From Deltaproteobacteria bacterium (GTDB lineage Bacteria; Desulfobacterota; Desulfomonilia; UBA1062), in the NCBI GenBank assembly GCA_018433775.1, contig JAHDQN010000014.1, positions 1-62,858 on the forward strand: DNA of 62,858 bases, read 5' to 3'. The notes under the pieces were generated by a model that saw only the letters and a list, made by a program, of their open reading frames with translations, was not told the origin of the DNA and did not search any database. Shown in pieces: positions 44,379 to 53,276 of the stretch (within the stretch, counting starts at the first letter, position 1; the number at the start of each line of letters is the position of its first letter). A program made the position numbers and the translations under genes.

Positions 44379-45827
44379 TTACCGGGGCTTGACGATGTTC
44401 AGGAAGAGGTTGACTCCTTCGGGCTCTTTCTCAATGTGCAGCGCGACATCTTCAGGCAGCCCCCGGGCCAGGTCCTTGAGCTCTTCCTCACTGCGATGGA
44501 TGAGGAACCATTCCGCGCCGTACTCCATCTTGAACCGCTGGGGGTTAAAGGAGCCGAAGTTGCCGATGACGAGGCAGCCTCCCGGGTTCAGGTCCCGGTA
44601 GAGCTCTCCGATGAGCCTGCTGGTGGCGTTGGCGGAAAGGTAGTCGCACAGGCCGGCCGAATAGATGAGGTCAGCGTTCGCGTAGCGGGCCGCCTCTTTC
44701 TTCCGGCCCAGAATGAGGTTTTTGATATTGTCCTGAACGAGGTCGATCCGGATGCCTGTGTGGTTTCCCGCGTGGGAAGACAGCCTCTGCCGGGCATCTG
44801 CAAGGGCGTTCGGGTCCTGGTCCATGGCTACCACATCGAGTTTGAAGGAATTCTTCATCCCTCCGGCGTGTTCCAGGAGATCCGCCAGCTCCATGCAAGG
44901 CCCGCAGGCGATGCTGACGACCTTGCCCGTGCGCCCTTCCTCCAGACCGGTATAGATCGCGAGGATTTTTTTCAGGAGATATTCCCTCCGGTTGCGCACC
45001 GCCAGGGCGGCGGAACCTTCGCAGTCGACCTTGCTCATGACCTGGGAAAACACATCGTCGCCCTCGTAGCCGTTGCGGTAGATGATGTTCATCATCTCGT
45101 AATCGCCCGCATACCCCAGCGGCTTGGTGAATGCCCGGTTGAACAGCTTCGACGTCAGAAAGAACTCGTTGAGTGTCTTCTGGAAATATTCCCGGTGGAT
45201 GAAGTGTTGCTTGGAGTCGGAAAAAGCGGCCGTTATCCGGCTGAACTGGTCGCAGTATTTGAGGGTCACGTCATTGATGGCCTCGAAGGTCATGGTCCGC
45301 AGGGCTTCGGTAAGCTCTGATCTGACGCGGTCTTCTTCCCGGGAGATCTTTTCTTCCTCCTCTTCCAGCTTTTTGCGGAAGTTGCTCAGGAGATAGTGGA
45401 GGTGCGAGGTGAGGTGCACGAACTCCTCGTTGAGGTTGTCTTCCACGGCCAGAGACTGGATGAAGTCGATGTACTCGTTCCTGAGCTTTTTGACCTTGTC
45501 GCCCCGGATAATGGTGGAAACATCCATGGGGTTTTCGAAGTGGCACCCGATCCGGGAGATCACCTTTCCGTCGAGGCAATCGTCCTGGACATGGACGATG
45601 GTGGCCGCACCGGAGTGCGCCTCTTTCTCATAGGAGAAAAAACGGATCTCCAGGATATCTCCGATACGGAAGATCAGGCTTCCGTCTTCCAGAAGGAACG
45701 AGAGGCCGGTCCTGGAGAAATCCCTTACCGGGCAGGTACGTTCAACACCCTGAAAATCGTGGAACTGAACCGTCTTTCCCGGTTCGTGAAGGTCGGATAA
45801 ATAGCGGGTATCGCGCCTGAGCCTCAA
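44379..45827 (-). CDS. PilZ-domain/SAM-dependent methyltransferase fusion
   Basis: A 482-residue two-domain protein. Residues 1-110 are a PilZ domain with both c-di-GMP motifs intact: RRDTR (RxxxR at the very N-terminus) and DFSRTG (DxSxxG, about 36-41). A coiled coil follows (KKLEEEEEKISREEDRVRSE, about 150-175). The C-terminal half is a class I methyltransferase (VVSIACGPCMELADLL, motif I about residue 305; LDVVAMDQDPNAL), preceded by KPLGYAGDYEMMNIIY, a segment seen in PhcB-like methyltransferases. The start is TTG at 45827, supported by AGGAGGAGG six bases upstream. A c-di-GMP-gated methyltransferase is inferred; the acceptor is unknown. Confidence 0.85.
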   Translation of the reverse strand: MRLRRDTRYLSDLHEPGKTVQFHDFQGVERTCPVRDFSRTGLSFLLEDGSLIFRIGDILEIRFFSYEKEAHSGAATIVHVQDDCLDGKVISRIGCHFENPMDVSTIIRGDKVKKLRNEYIDFIQSLAVEDNLNEEFVHLTSHLHYLLSNFRKKLEEEEEKISREEDRVRSELTEALRTMTFEAINDVTLKYCDQFSRITAAFSDSKQHFIHREYFQKTLNEFFLTSKLFNRAFTKPLGYAGDYEMMNIIYRNGYEGDDVFSQVMSKVDCEGSAALAVRNRREYLLKKILAIYTGLEEGRTGKVVSIACGPCMELADLLEHAGGMKNSFKLDVVAMDQDPNALADARQRLSSHAGNHTGIRIDLVQDNIKNLILGRKKEAARYANADLIYSAGLCDYLSANATSRLIGELYRDLNPGGCLVIGNFGSFNPQRFKMEYGAEWFLIHRSEEELKDLARGLPEDVALHIEKEPEGVNLFLNIVKPR

Positions 45828-45903
45828 TCGCCTCCTCCTGCATACGATTCGTATTACTACAGAATCGGCAAACAGGCCCGGCAGCTTTACATGATAACTG
45901 TTA

Positions 45904-46401
45904 TTACCGTGAAGGGGGTGCGCACTCGCTCATATCCCCGCCGATCTTGTCGATGGCGTGGGTAAGGGCGGGTGCGATGCTCTCCATGCAGTCCTTCACG
46001 CCCGAAGGGCTTCCGGGGAGGTTGACGATGAGGGTCTTTTTCCGCACCCCGACTACGGCCCGGGAGATCATGGCATGCGGGGTTTTCTCCAGGCTCGCGC
46101 TGCGCATGACCTCTTCCATGCCGTATACGCGCTTGTCGATGACCGAGAGGGTGGCATCGGGGGTGACATCCCGCGGAGACAGCCCCGTGCCCCCGGTCGT
46201 CACGATCAGATCGAGGCAGAGCTCGTCGGTCCAGGATATGAGCATGTCTCTGATGAGCTCCTCCTCATCGGGAATGATCTCGTAGCGGTCGATGGAAAGC
46301 CCCAGGCCGGAGAGCATGTTTTTCAGGATCTCTCCGCTCCTGTCTTCCCGCTGTCCTTTCGACCCCTTGTCGCTTAAAGTAAGTACGCCTGCTCTCTTCA
46401 T
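45904..46401 (-). CDS. mogA: Molybdopterin adenylyltransferase-like protein (MogA/MoaB)
   Basis: A 165-residue MPT-binding-fold protein with the signatures LTLSDKGSKGQREDRSG, VTTGGTGLSPRDVTPDA and LIVNLPGSPSGVKDC. It activates molybdopterin for metal insertion during Mo/W cofactor synthesis. Its ATG overlaps the stop of the upstream 144-residue gene by four bases, so it is the last gene of a three-gene unit with an EF-G paralogue. MogA and MoaB are hard to separate by eye. Confidence 0.92.
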   Translation of the reverse strand: MKRAGVLTLSDKGSKGQREDRSGEILKNMLSGLGLSIDRYEIIPDEEELIRDMLISWTDELCLDLIVTTGGTGLSPRDVTPDATLSVIDKRVYGMEEVMRSASLEKTPHAMISRAVVGVRKKTLIVNLPGSPSGVKDCMESIAPALTHAIDKIGGDMSECAPPSR

Positions 46402-46832
46402 TTCTTCACCTGCTTGAGCCGCTGCTCGGCAACCACGGTAAGCGCCCTGGCTACGGACTTGGACTTCGCGAGCTGGGTGAGCTCACGCGCCTTCAGATAC
46501 GCGACCTGCCTGAGCGCCTCGGGCAGAGGGGTTTTGGGATTGTTGGCCAGGGCGACCCTGATCCGGTAGTTCTTGAGCCACTCGCGATTAATGGCGACGT
46601 GCTTGAGCACCTCTTCGTTGATCTGCCGGTTGCTTGCGATCATCAGCACCTCGCCCTCGGTGATCTTGGGCGACTGGATGACCGCAAGCTGAACCAGCTT
46701 GTTCGCATCCCGGATCAGGATGGAACGTGCTTCCTTGCTGCCCTTACGCGCCAGATCCAGCTTCTCGGACACGCTCATGGCCTGAATGGTCTGGAACAAA
46801 TTTCTTGCAGCATCTGTTCCGTTATTTTCCAT
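46398..46832 (-). CDS. Helical-repeat protein of unknown function
   Basis: A 144-residue all-helical, basic protein without signal peptide or membrane segment. Repeated units such as VQLAVIQSPKITEGEVLMIA and IRVALANNPKTPLPEALRQV, each 'hydrophobic helix, NPKTP-like turn, helix', resemble leucine-rich-variant or HEAT-like repeats. It overlaps the EF-G paralogue by 11 bases and mogA by four, so all three are made together. I do not recognise a named family; protein-protein or RNA contacts are possible. Confidence 0.75.
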   Translation of the reverse strand: MENNGTDAARNLFQTIQAMSVSEKLDLARKGSKEARSILIRDANKLVQLAVIQSPKITEGEVLMIASNRQINEEVLKHVAINREWLKNYRIRVALANNPKTPLPEALRQVAYLKARELTQLAKSKSVARALTVVAEQRLKQVKK

Positions 46833-48906
46833 CTCGTGCTGCCTTCACCTCTGCCACGAGCTTTTCCTGGATATTAAAGGGCACGGGCTCCATGTGGGAG
46901 AAACTCATGGTGTAGGTGCCCCTGCCCGAGGTCATGGAAGTGAGGGTCGGCGCATAGGTGAGCACCTCGGCCAGGGGAACCTGTGCCTTGAGCTCCTGAT
47001 ACTTGCCCCGGGCATTCATGCCCTCGATCTTTCCCCTGCGGCTGTTGAGGTCGCCCATGACGTCGCCCATGCTCTCCTCCGGAATCACCACCGAGATGTT
47101 CATGATGGGCTCCAGCAGGATGGGGCGGCACTCTTCCATAGCCTTTTTGAAGGCGAGGGATCCGGCGATCTTGAAGGCCATTTCAGAGGAGTCCACCTCG
47201 TGGTACGAACCGAAGTCGAGCGTGACCTTCACGTCCACAACGGGGTTGCCGGTCAGCGGGCCGTTCTGCATGGCCTCCAGCACGCCCTTTTCCACCGCGG
47301 GGATATACTGCCTGGGTATGACGCCTCCCACGATGGCGTTCACGAACTCGAAGCCCTGGCCGCGCTCCTGGGGCTCGACCTTGATCCAGCAGTCGCCGTA
47401 CTGGCCGTGGCCGCCGGTCTGCTTCTTGTGCTTGCCCTGAACCCTGCACGACCCGGTGATGGTCTCCTTGTAAGGCACCTTGGGCGTCTTGAGATCCACT
47501 TCCACACCGAAGCGCCTCTTCAGCCTGTCCACCGCGATCTCGATATGGAGCTGGCCCAGTCCGGAGAGGATGAACTCGCCGGTCTGCTCGTCGCGGTGCA
47601 CCTCGAGCACCGGGTCTTCGTCCATGAGCTTCTGCATGGCGGGCATGATCTTCTCCACGTCCGCCTTGGTCTTGGGGTTGACGGCCATGCTCATGATGGT
47701 CTCCGGGAACTCGGGAGAGGACAGGTCATACTTCAGCGACTCGCTGAGCAGGGTGTCGCCCGTCTTGGTCTCCTTGAGCTTCGCGATGGCGAAAATGTCG
47801 CCTGGGCCCACCTCTTCCAGAGGCTTCTGGTTCTTCCCCTCGAGCTGCAGGAGCGTACCGATCCGCTCCTTGACATCCCTGGAGGAGTTGAAGGCCGAGG
47901 AGTCGGGCGTCAATGTTCCGGAATAGCAGCGGATGATGCTCAGTGTGCCGGTGTACGGGTCGCTCATGGTCTTGAATACATACCCGCAGAACATCTCGTC
48001 CTCGGATGCCTTGATCTCCCGCGTTTCTCCCTCCTTGTTCCTGAGCTCGGGGAGCTTTCGCTGCTGGGGGGAGATGCCGGAGGAATTTATGAAGTCCATC
48101 AGAGGCTGCACGCCCACGTTCAATGTCGCGGATCCCGCGAACACCGGCAGGAAGTTTCCCTGGGCAAGCCCCGAAGAAAGGGCCGTGGCGAGCTCGTCAG
48201 CAGTCAGCTCGCCGCCTTCGAGATATTTCTCCATCAGGGCGTCGTCCACCTCGGCCAGGTCTTCCACGACCCTGCCGTAAATCTCCTCGACCGTGTCCTT
48301 CATGTCGGCGGGAACGTCGGATTCGGAAAATTTTCCCGAACCGTCTTTTTCATAGAGGTATGCCTTTTTCTTCAGAATGTCCACGACACCGGCGAACTTC
48401 TCCTCGGAACCGATGGGCAGGGTGAGGACCAGGGGTTTGATCTCGAACACCTCGGAGATGTCGGCAAGCACCTGATCGAAATCGGCCCGCTCGCGGTCCA
48501 TCTTGTTGATGAAGCAGATGCGTGCGATCCCTTCCTTGCCGGCCAGGCCCCACAGGTTTTCGGAGTGCGGCTTGATGGAGTCGATCGCATCGATGACGAA
48601 GAGGGCGTTGTCCGCCGACTTCAGTCCGAGGATGGCCTCGGAGGTGAAGTTCGGATCGCCCGGGGTATCTACGATGATGGTTCCGATATTTTTCCATTTA
48701 TAGGTGTGGAGTGCACTGAATATGGACGACTGCCGCTTCTGCTCCTCGGGTTCGAAGTCGAGCACGGAATTGCCCTCGAGCACCTTTCCCAGCCGTGTCG
48801 TTGTCTTGGCGTTGAACAGGAGCGCCTCACCCAGGGACGTCTTGCCGGCTCCCGAGTGAGATAGAATGACTATGTCTCTCAGATTCTCCGTACGATATCT
48901 CCTCAT
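46822..48906 (-). CDS. Elongation factor G paralogue (EF-G-2 type GTPase)
   Basis: A 694-residue translational GTPase with all five EF-G domains. G1 reads SHSGAGKTS (canonical EF-G has AHIDAGKTT) and G4 is NKMD. G3 reads DTPGDPNFTSEA, so the catalytic histidine of DTPGHVDF is replaced by aspartate. Domain IV is present (VPYKETITGSCRVQGKHKKQ, GGHGQYGDCWIK). The housekeeping fusA normally sits in the str operon with rpsL/rpsG/tufA; none is here, so this is a second EF-G-like protein. Its task (ribosome recycling, stress, specialised translocation) is unknown. It heads the operon with the helical-repeat protein and mogA. Confidence 0.9.
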   Translation of the reverse strand: MRRYRTENLRDIVILSHSGAGKTSLGEALLFNAKTTTRLGKVLEGNSVLDFEPEEQKRQSSIFSALHTYKWKNIGTIIVDTPGDPNFTSEAILGLKSADNALFVIDAIDSIKPHSENLWGLAGKEGIARICFINKMDRERADFDQVLADISEVFEIKPLVLTLPIGSEEKFAGVVDILKKKAYLYEKDGSGKFSESDVPADMKDTVEEIYGRVVEDLAEVDDALMEKYLEGGELTADELATALSSGLAQGNFLPVFAGSATLNVGVQPLMDFINSSGISPQQRKLPELRNKEGETREIKASEDEMFCGYVFKTMSDPYTGTLSIIRCYSGTLTPDSSAFNSSRDVKERIGTLLQLEGKNQKPLEEVGPGDIFAIAKLKETKTGDTLLSESLKYDLSSPEFPETIMSMAVNPKTKADVEKIMPAMQKLMDEDPVLEVHRDEQTGEFILSGLGQLHIEIAVDRLKRRFGVEVDLKTPKVPYKETITGSCRVQGKHKKQTGGHGQYGDCWIKVEPQERGQGFEFVNAIVGGVIPRQYIPAVEKGVLEAMQNGPLTGNPVVDVKVTLDFGSYHEVDSSEMAFKIAGSLAFKKAMEECRPILLEPIMNISVVIPEESMGDVMGDLNSRRGKIEGMNARGKYQELKAQVPLAEVLTYAPTLTSMTSGRGTYTMSFSHMEPVPFNIQEKLVAEVKAARDGK

Positions 48907-49202
48907 CTGTTCTCCCTTCCGTAACCGGTATCTTTAGATCATAGGCTATTATCTGAAAAGGAGGGATCAAGTCAAGCCATTGCTGTTCGGGCGAGGGTGC
49001 GGGAATTTCCCGATATATCCCTGTCCTGAAGCCGGGTCTCCCGGTTGATTCTCCATGAAGATTGTCCGGGGGAAACGACGTTTCCCGGGTCGGGACGAGA
49101 GGTATGCCGGTACCCGGGTGAAAGGCAACGGGAATATGACACGTGCAGGAGATGAATCGCACCCGGAGGACATCGTGGTTGCCCGGAGACTCTGCTTGAT
49201 AT
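48907..49202. other. Divergent intergenic region between EF-G paralogue and holB
   Basis: About 296 bases between divergent genes, holding both promoters. No small gene, repeat or clear -35/-10 pair was found. Confidence 0.4.
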
Positions 49203-50150
49203 ATGAAAAGAAATATGTGGGCAGACATTGTCGGACACGAAGACCTGATCGAGATACTGCGCGGGTTTGTACGGACCGGCAGGCTCCCGCACGCGCTCCT
49301 GTTCTCCGGGCCGGCGGGTGTGGGAAAGACCATGGTCGCGCGGGAGTTTTTCAAGGCGGTCAACTGCCTTGAGAGGACGGAGGACCCCTGCGATGCCTGC
49401 AGATCGTGCCTGAAGGCGCGCAGCCATTCCCATCCCGATTATCTCACGGTGACCCCGGCAAACGGGCGCATCCTGGTCGAGGGTATCCGGGGCCTGATCT
49501 CCGAGGTGGGCCTCAAGCCTTTCGAGGCCCGCACCCGGTTCGTCGTGATCGAGCCTGCGGAGCAGATGAACAAGGCGAGCTCCAACGCCCTTCTCAAAAC
49601 CCTCGAAGAGCCGCCGGACGCAACACTGATCATCCTGGTGAGCCATAACCCCTCGCTCCTGCTCCCCACCATCGTCTCGCGCTGTCAGGTCCTTCGCTTC
49701 GCCCCGCTCGATGCCGCAGCCCGTACAAAGGGCCCCATGGACCAGACCTTTCTGCGGCTCACCTCAGGCACCTTAGGCGGGCTTAAGGACTTCGACCAGG
49801 ACCTCGTGCTCCGGATCCGCGCGGAAATCCTCCAGGCCTTGCGTCAAGGCGATCCGGTTCACCTGGCGAAGAAGTACTTCCCATCGCAGGAAAAGGGCGC
49901 CGATATCCTGCCCGTGGTGGTGCTCCTGGCCGAGTCCCTGATCAGAGACCTGCTCGTCCTTGCGGGCGGTGGCGAATCCGTGATCAATGAAGAGCTGAGG
50001 GGATTCTCCTTACGGGGAATAGACCTTCTGGAACTCGAGGATGCGGCCACCTGTCTGCGCGGCATCCGCAGGGGTGCAAACGAGAACATCAGGCTCTCCA
50101 ACGCCGTGGGCGAGCTCTTTATGAGGTTGCAGCAGATAGCGTGCGCATAG
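49203..50150 (+). CDS. holB: DNA polymerase III delta' subunit
   Basis: A 315-residue clamp-loader AAA+ protein. Walker A is GPAGVGKT. The zinc module CLERTEDPCDACRSC carries four cysteines, and the family's EQMNKASSNALLKTLEEPP and VSRCQVLRF (sensor/SRC region) are present. ATG 49203 or 49215 could be the start; neither has a strong ribosome binding site. The C-terminal helical domain is somewhat divergent, as usual for delta'. Confidence 0.92.
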   Translation: MKRNMWADIVGHEDLIEILRGFVRTGRLPHALLFSGPAGVGKTMVAREFFKAVNCLERTEDPCDACRSCLKARSHSHPDYLTVTPANGRILVEGIRGLISEVGLKPFEARTRFVVIEPAEQMNKASSNALLKTLEEPPDATLIILVSHNPSLLLPTIVSRCQVLRFAPLDAAARTKGPMDQTFLRLTSGTLGGLKDFDQDLVLRIRAEILQALRQGDPVHLAKKYFPSQEKGADILPVVVLLAESLIRDLLVLAGGGESVINEELRGFSLRGIDLLELEDAATCLRGIRRGANENIRLSNAVGELFMRLQQIACA

Positions 50151-50435
50151 CTTGCGAGTGCGGACTGCATGCGGGAGCCCAACAGAACCTTGAAGGAACA
50201 CCTTCCCCGCCCATGCAGAGAGGCAAGGCCCAAGGCTTGAGCCACAGATCGTATATGCAAGCATGCCTGGCTTGAGCGCAAGGGGAGAGCACGCATCCAG
50301 GCGGGCTCATGGGGTATTGGTCCAGCTATTGTGAACCCGTCCCCGATTTAACTGAAAAGAAAAACTCCTTTCTTCGATATGGATGACATGATATAATTCA
50401 ATTTTTCATGATCTGATCTGGTAAGGGGGGCGGCC
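50151..50435. other. Intergenic region with a possible TATAAT
   Basis: About 285 bases. A perfect TATAAT at 50392-50397 could be the -10 of the downstream membrane protein, but no good -35 is seen at the right distance. GTGAACCCGTCCCCGAT near 50332 faintly resembles the right flank of the inverted-repeat elements, without arms. Confidence 0.3.
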
Positions 50436-51338
50436 ATGATCAAGGGCATGATCAGGAATTATTTCCTCGAAAGGTATGCCGGCTCGTCGTTCGTCATTCG
50501 GCAGAAGGCCGCTGTCCTGCTCTGGTCGCATCTTATCCTGCTTCCGGTAATGGTGCTCTATTTCATCATCAATATCCTGAGAAACAACCCGCGTGAGCTG
50601 ACAGGCATCTTCATCATCGACCTGATCTTCATTACCACCCTCATCTGCGGGGTTGTGTTTATCAGGAAAGGGAATTACCGCGCGGTGGTGACCGTCAGTA
50701 TAGCGGTGGTTACCATCCTTGCCATCATGGGCAATCTGGTCAAGGTGTTCGTTCAGATCGAAACGGGCGCGAACAGCTTCAGCGTTCTGATGCTCGCCGT
50801 CATTGTCTACGCGGCCATGTTCGGCACGCGCCGTGTGCTTGCAATTGTATCGATCATCTTTCTCGCCCTGACAATCTCCCTCTACATCTTTGCCCTGAAC
50901 CATGCCCAGCCCGATGTTCATTTTCATCTCCTGTCCTCAACCCTCAACCACATCATCGTGATCGTCATGGTTTTCTGCCTCTCGTATCAGAACGGCATCA
51001 TCACCGACGGCGCCCTGAGCATCACGCAGCAGGAGCTGGAAAAGAACGCGGAGCTCAACCAGACGCTCGAACAGAAGGTCGAGGAGAGAACAGCGGAGCT
51101 GAAGGAATCCATGGCCCGTGTAAAGGTCTTGAGCGGCCTTCTGCCCATCTGTGCCTCGTGTAAAAAGATCCGGGACGACCAGGGTTACTGGAAGCGAATC
51201 GAGTCGTATATTCATGAGCATTCAGAGGCACAGTTCAGCCACGGAATCTGCCCTGAATGCGCGAAAAAGATTTATCCCGAGGAATATGCAGAGCTGTTTC
51301 CGGAAAATGACGATGGCAAAAAGAATGGAGACCAGTAA
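50436..51338 (+). CDS. Membrane protein with coiled coil and C-terminal CxxC...CxxC signalling-type module
   Basis: A 300-residue protein with about six transmembrane helices (residues 25-195), a cytoplasmic coiled coil (LEKNAELNQTLEQKVEERTA) and a C-terminal 60-residue module. That module starts LSGLLPICASCKKIRDDQGY and ends SHGICPECAKKIYPEEY, with two CxxC pairs 45 residues apart. I know this module as a tail on sensor kinases, PAS/GAF proteins and response regulators of related bacteria; here no kinase, cyclase or other output domain exists. It may bind zinc or a redox group. GGGG lies seven bases before the ATG. Function unknown. Confidence 0.75.
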   Translation: MIKGMIRNYFLERYAGSSFVIRQKAAVLLWSHLILLPVMVLYFIINILRNNPRELTGIFIIDLIFITTLICGVVFIRKGNYRAVVTVSIAVVTILAIMGNLVKVFVQIETGANSFSVLMLAVIVYAAMFGTRRVLAIVSIIFLALTISLYIFALNHAQPDVHFHLLSSTLNHIIVIVMVFCLSYQNGIITDGALSITQQELEKNAELNQTLEQKVEERTAELKESMARVKVLSGLLPICASCKKIRDDQGYWKRIESYIHEHSEAQFSHGICPECAKKIYPEEYAELFPENDDGKKNGDQ

Positions 51339-51434
51339 GTAATTCAAGCCAAGAGGAAAAAGATATTTCCCCTTGGCTCCCGAAGTACAGTCTCTCTGCC
51401 CGCCCGGTTGGGAAGCGTCAAAGCCGAGTGGCGG

Positions 51435-52202
51435 CTATGCTTTCTGCCCATCCAATGGCACCACCAGGGGGATGCTGCCCACGTGGTGAATCTCCACCCG
51501 CACCCCATAGACCGCCTCCACGGTTGCGGCGGTCACGTCCCTGCTCCCGCAGACCGCAAAGACCATGCCGTCTTTGAGGAAGAGGATCTTGTGGGCGTGG
51601 CGCAGCGCGGAGTTGATGTCGTGCGCGGTCATGACCGCGGCGATCCGGTGGGAACAGACCACACGCCGGATCAGCGAGAGGATCTCGATCTGGTTTTTCA
51701 GGTCGAGGCTGCTGGTGGGCTCGTCCAGCAGCAGGAGCGAAGGCTCCTGGACCAGGGCCCGGGCGATGTTCACTTTCTGGAACTCGCCCCCGCTGAGCTG
51801 GTCGATGTACCTGAGCGCGAGGTTGTCGAGCCCCAGGCGTTTGAGCGCGGCATCCACCACCATGAGGTCGCGTTCAGAGACCTTCCAGCGGATATGCGGC
51901 CTGCGGCCCATGAGCACGGCGTCAAACACGGTGAGCCGAGCCGGCTCGCTCTGCTGTGCCACATACCCGACCTTGCGGGCGATGTCCGAGGGGGCGAGTT
52001 GCAGCACCTCGTGCCCCTCGACGAGGACCGACCCGGTTTCCGGGCGCAGCATGGCGTTGATGCACTTGAGCAGGGTGGTCTTGCCGGCACCGTTGGGCCC
52101 GAGGATGGCCAGCACCTCGCCCGGGCTTACGCTGAACCGGACGTCGCGAAGCACCCCGATGCTGCCGTAGGAAAAGGAGACATGGTTGATCTCCAGGATC
52201 AT
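51435..52202 (-). CDS. ABC transporter ATPase (FecE/BtuD type)
   Basis: A 255-residue ATPase. The start at 52202 overlaps the permease stop by four bases. Walker A is GPNGAGKTT, the signature is LSGGEFQK and Walker B is LLLLDEPTSSLD with the switch His in MTAHDIN. With the permease and binding protein upstream it forms a FecBCD/BtuCDF-class importer for iron-siderophore, corrinoid or similar. Confidence 0.93.
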   Translation of the reverse strand: MILEINHVSFSYGSIGVLRDVRFSVSPGEVLAILGPNGAGKTTLLKCINAMLRPETGSVLVEGHEVLQLAPSDIARKVGYVAQQSEPARLTVFDAVLMGRRPHIRWKVSERDLMVVDAALKRLGLDNLALRYIDQLSGGEFQKVNIARALVQEPSLLLLDEPTSSLDLKNQIEILSLIRRVVCSHRIAAVMTAHDINSALRHAHKILFLKDGMVFAVCGSRDVTAATVEAVYGVRVEIHHVGSIPLVVPLDGQKA

Positions 52203-53269
52203 CGCCTGCCCCCCCTGACGATGAGCGCGACGAAAACCGGGGCGCCCAGAAATGCGGTCAGAACAGAGACCGGGAACACGTGCGGGGCCAGGAGCAGCCG
52301 CGCCGCCGTGTCCGAGGCGAGCAGCAGGACCGCGCCGGTGACCAGGGACGCGGGGATGAGGAATCGCATGTCGCCGCCGATGACCCGGCGCACCATGTGC
52401 GGGCACACCAGGCCGACGAAACCGATGATTCCGAGAAAGGCCACGATCACCGCGGTCAGCAGGGAGGTGGCCAGCATGCCCAGGAGCCGCACCCGGTCCA
52501 CCCGCACGCCCAGTCCCCTGGCGGTTTCGTCACCGGCGTCGATCGCGTTGTAGTTCCAGCTGTTGTGCTGGAAGAAGAGCGAGAGCATAAGCGTGAGCAC
52601 GGCGATGGCCCCGAGCTCGGACCAGCTCGCACGGGCCGTGTCGCCAAAGGTCCAGAACACCATGGCCGCAAGCTGCATGTCGTCGGCGAAGTACTGCAGG
52701 AACATGGTCCCGGCGGTAAAGAGCGCGCCCAGGGCCACGCCGGTGAGCACCATGACCTCGGCCGTGCTCCGGCGGAGCCGGGAGACCGCGATGATCACCC
52801 CTGCATTGACCAGGCAGAAGAAAAAGGCGATGCCCGTTGTGGTGTATGGGCTTGAGATGTGCACCGCGCCCACGTTCGAGCTCGTCATGGTGCCGGCGCC
52901 AAGGATCATGACCGCCAGTGCCGCGCCGAAGGCTGCGGCGTGCGACAGGCCCAGGGTAAAGGGCGAGCCGAGCGGGTTGCGCAGGACCGACTGCATCACC
53001 GCGCCCGAGACCGCAAGCCCTGCGCCGGCCGCCGCGGCGGTCAGGGCTTGGGGCAGGCGGATGTTCAGGATGATGATGTCGAGGCGTTCGGATACGCTTC
53101 TTCCCGCCAGGGTTCGCACCACGTCGAGAAGCGGAATGGACATCGAGCCGAGGGAGACGCTCACCACCAGCAGCCCCAGCAGGACGGCCACGCCCGCCAG
53201 GATCACGGCGATCTTGCGGCCGATGTATCGGGTGTATTCTTCGGGAACCTGGCCGTCGTCGAAATGCAT
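52199..53269 (-). CDS. ABC transporter permease (FecCD/BtuC family)
   Basis: A 356-residue permease with nine to ten transmembrane helices. The family signatures RLPQALTAAAAGAGLAVSGA, LRNPLGSPFTLGLSHAAAFG and the ATPase-contact region FVGLVCPHMVRRVIGGD are present. The start at 53269 follows GGAG by ten bases and lies seven bases after the stop of the binding-protein gene. Confidence 0.93.
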   Translation of the reverse strand: MHFDDGQVPEEYTRYIGRKIAVILAGVAVLLGLLVVSVSLGSMSIPLLDVVRTLAGRSVSERLDIIILNIRLPQALTAAAAGAGLAVSGAVMQSVLRNPLGSPFTLGLSHAAAFGAALAVMILGAGTMTSSNVGAVHISSPYTTTGIAFFFCLVNAGVIIAVSRLRRSTAEVMVLTGVALGALFTAGTMFLQYFADDMQLAAMVFWTFGDTARASWSELGAIAVLTLMLSLFFQHNSWNYNAIDAGDETARGLGVRVDRVRLLGMLATSLLTAVIVAFLGIIGFVGLVCPHMVRRVIGGDMRFLIPASLVTGAVLLLASDTAARLLLAPHVFPVSVLTAFLGAPVFVALIVRGGRR

Positions 53270-53276
53270 GTGCGGG

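Noticed and set aside
46786..48864. 692-codon open frame antisense to the EF-G paralogue
   Set aside because: Covers almost exactly the EF-G coding region and has antisense-type composition.
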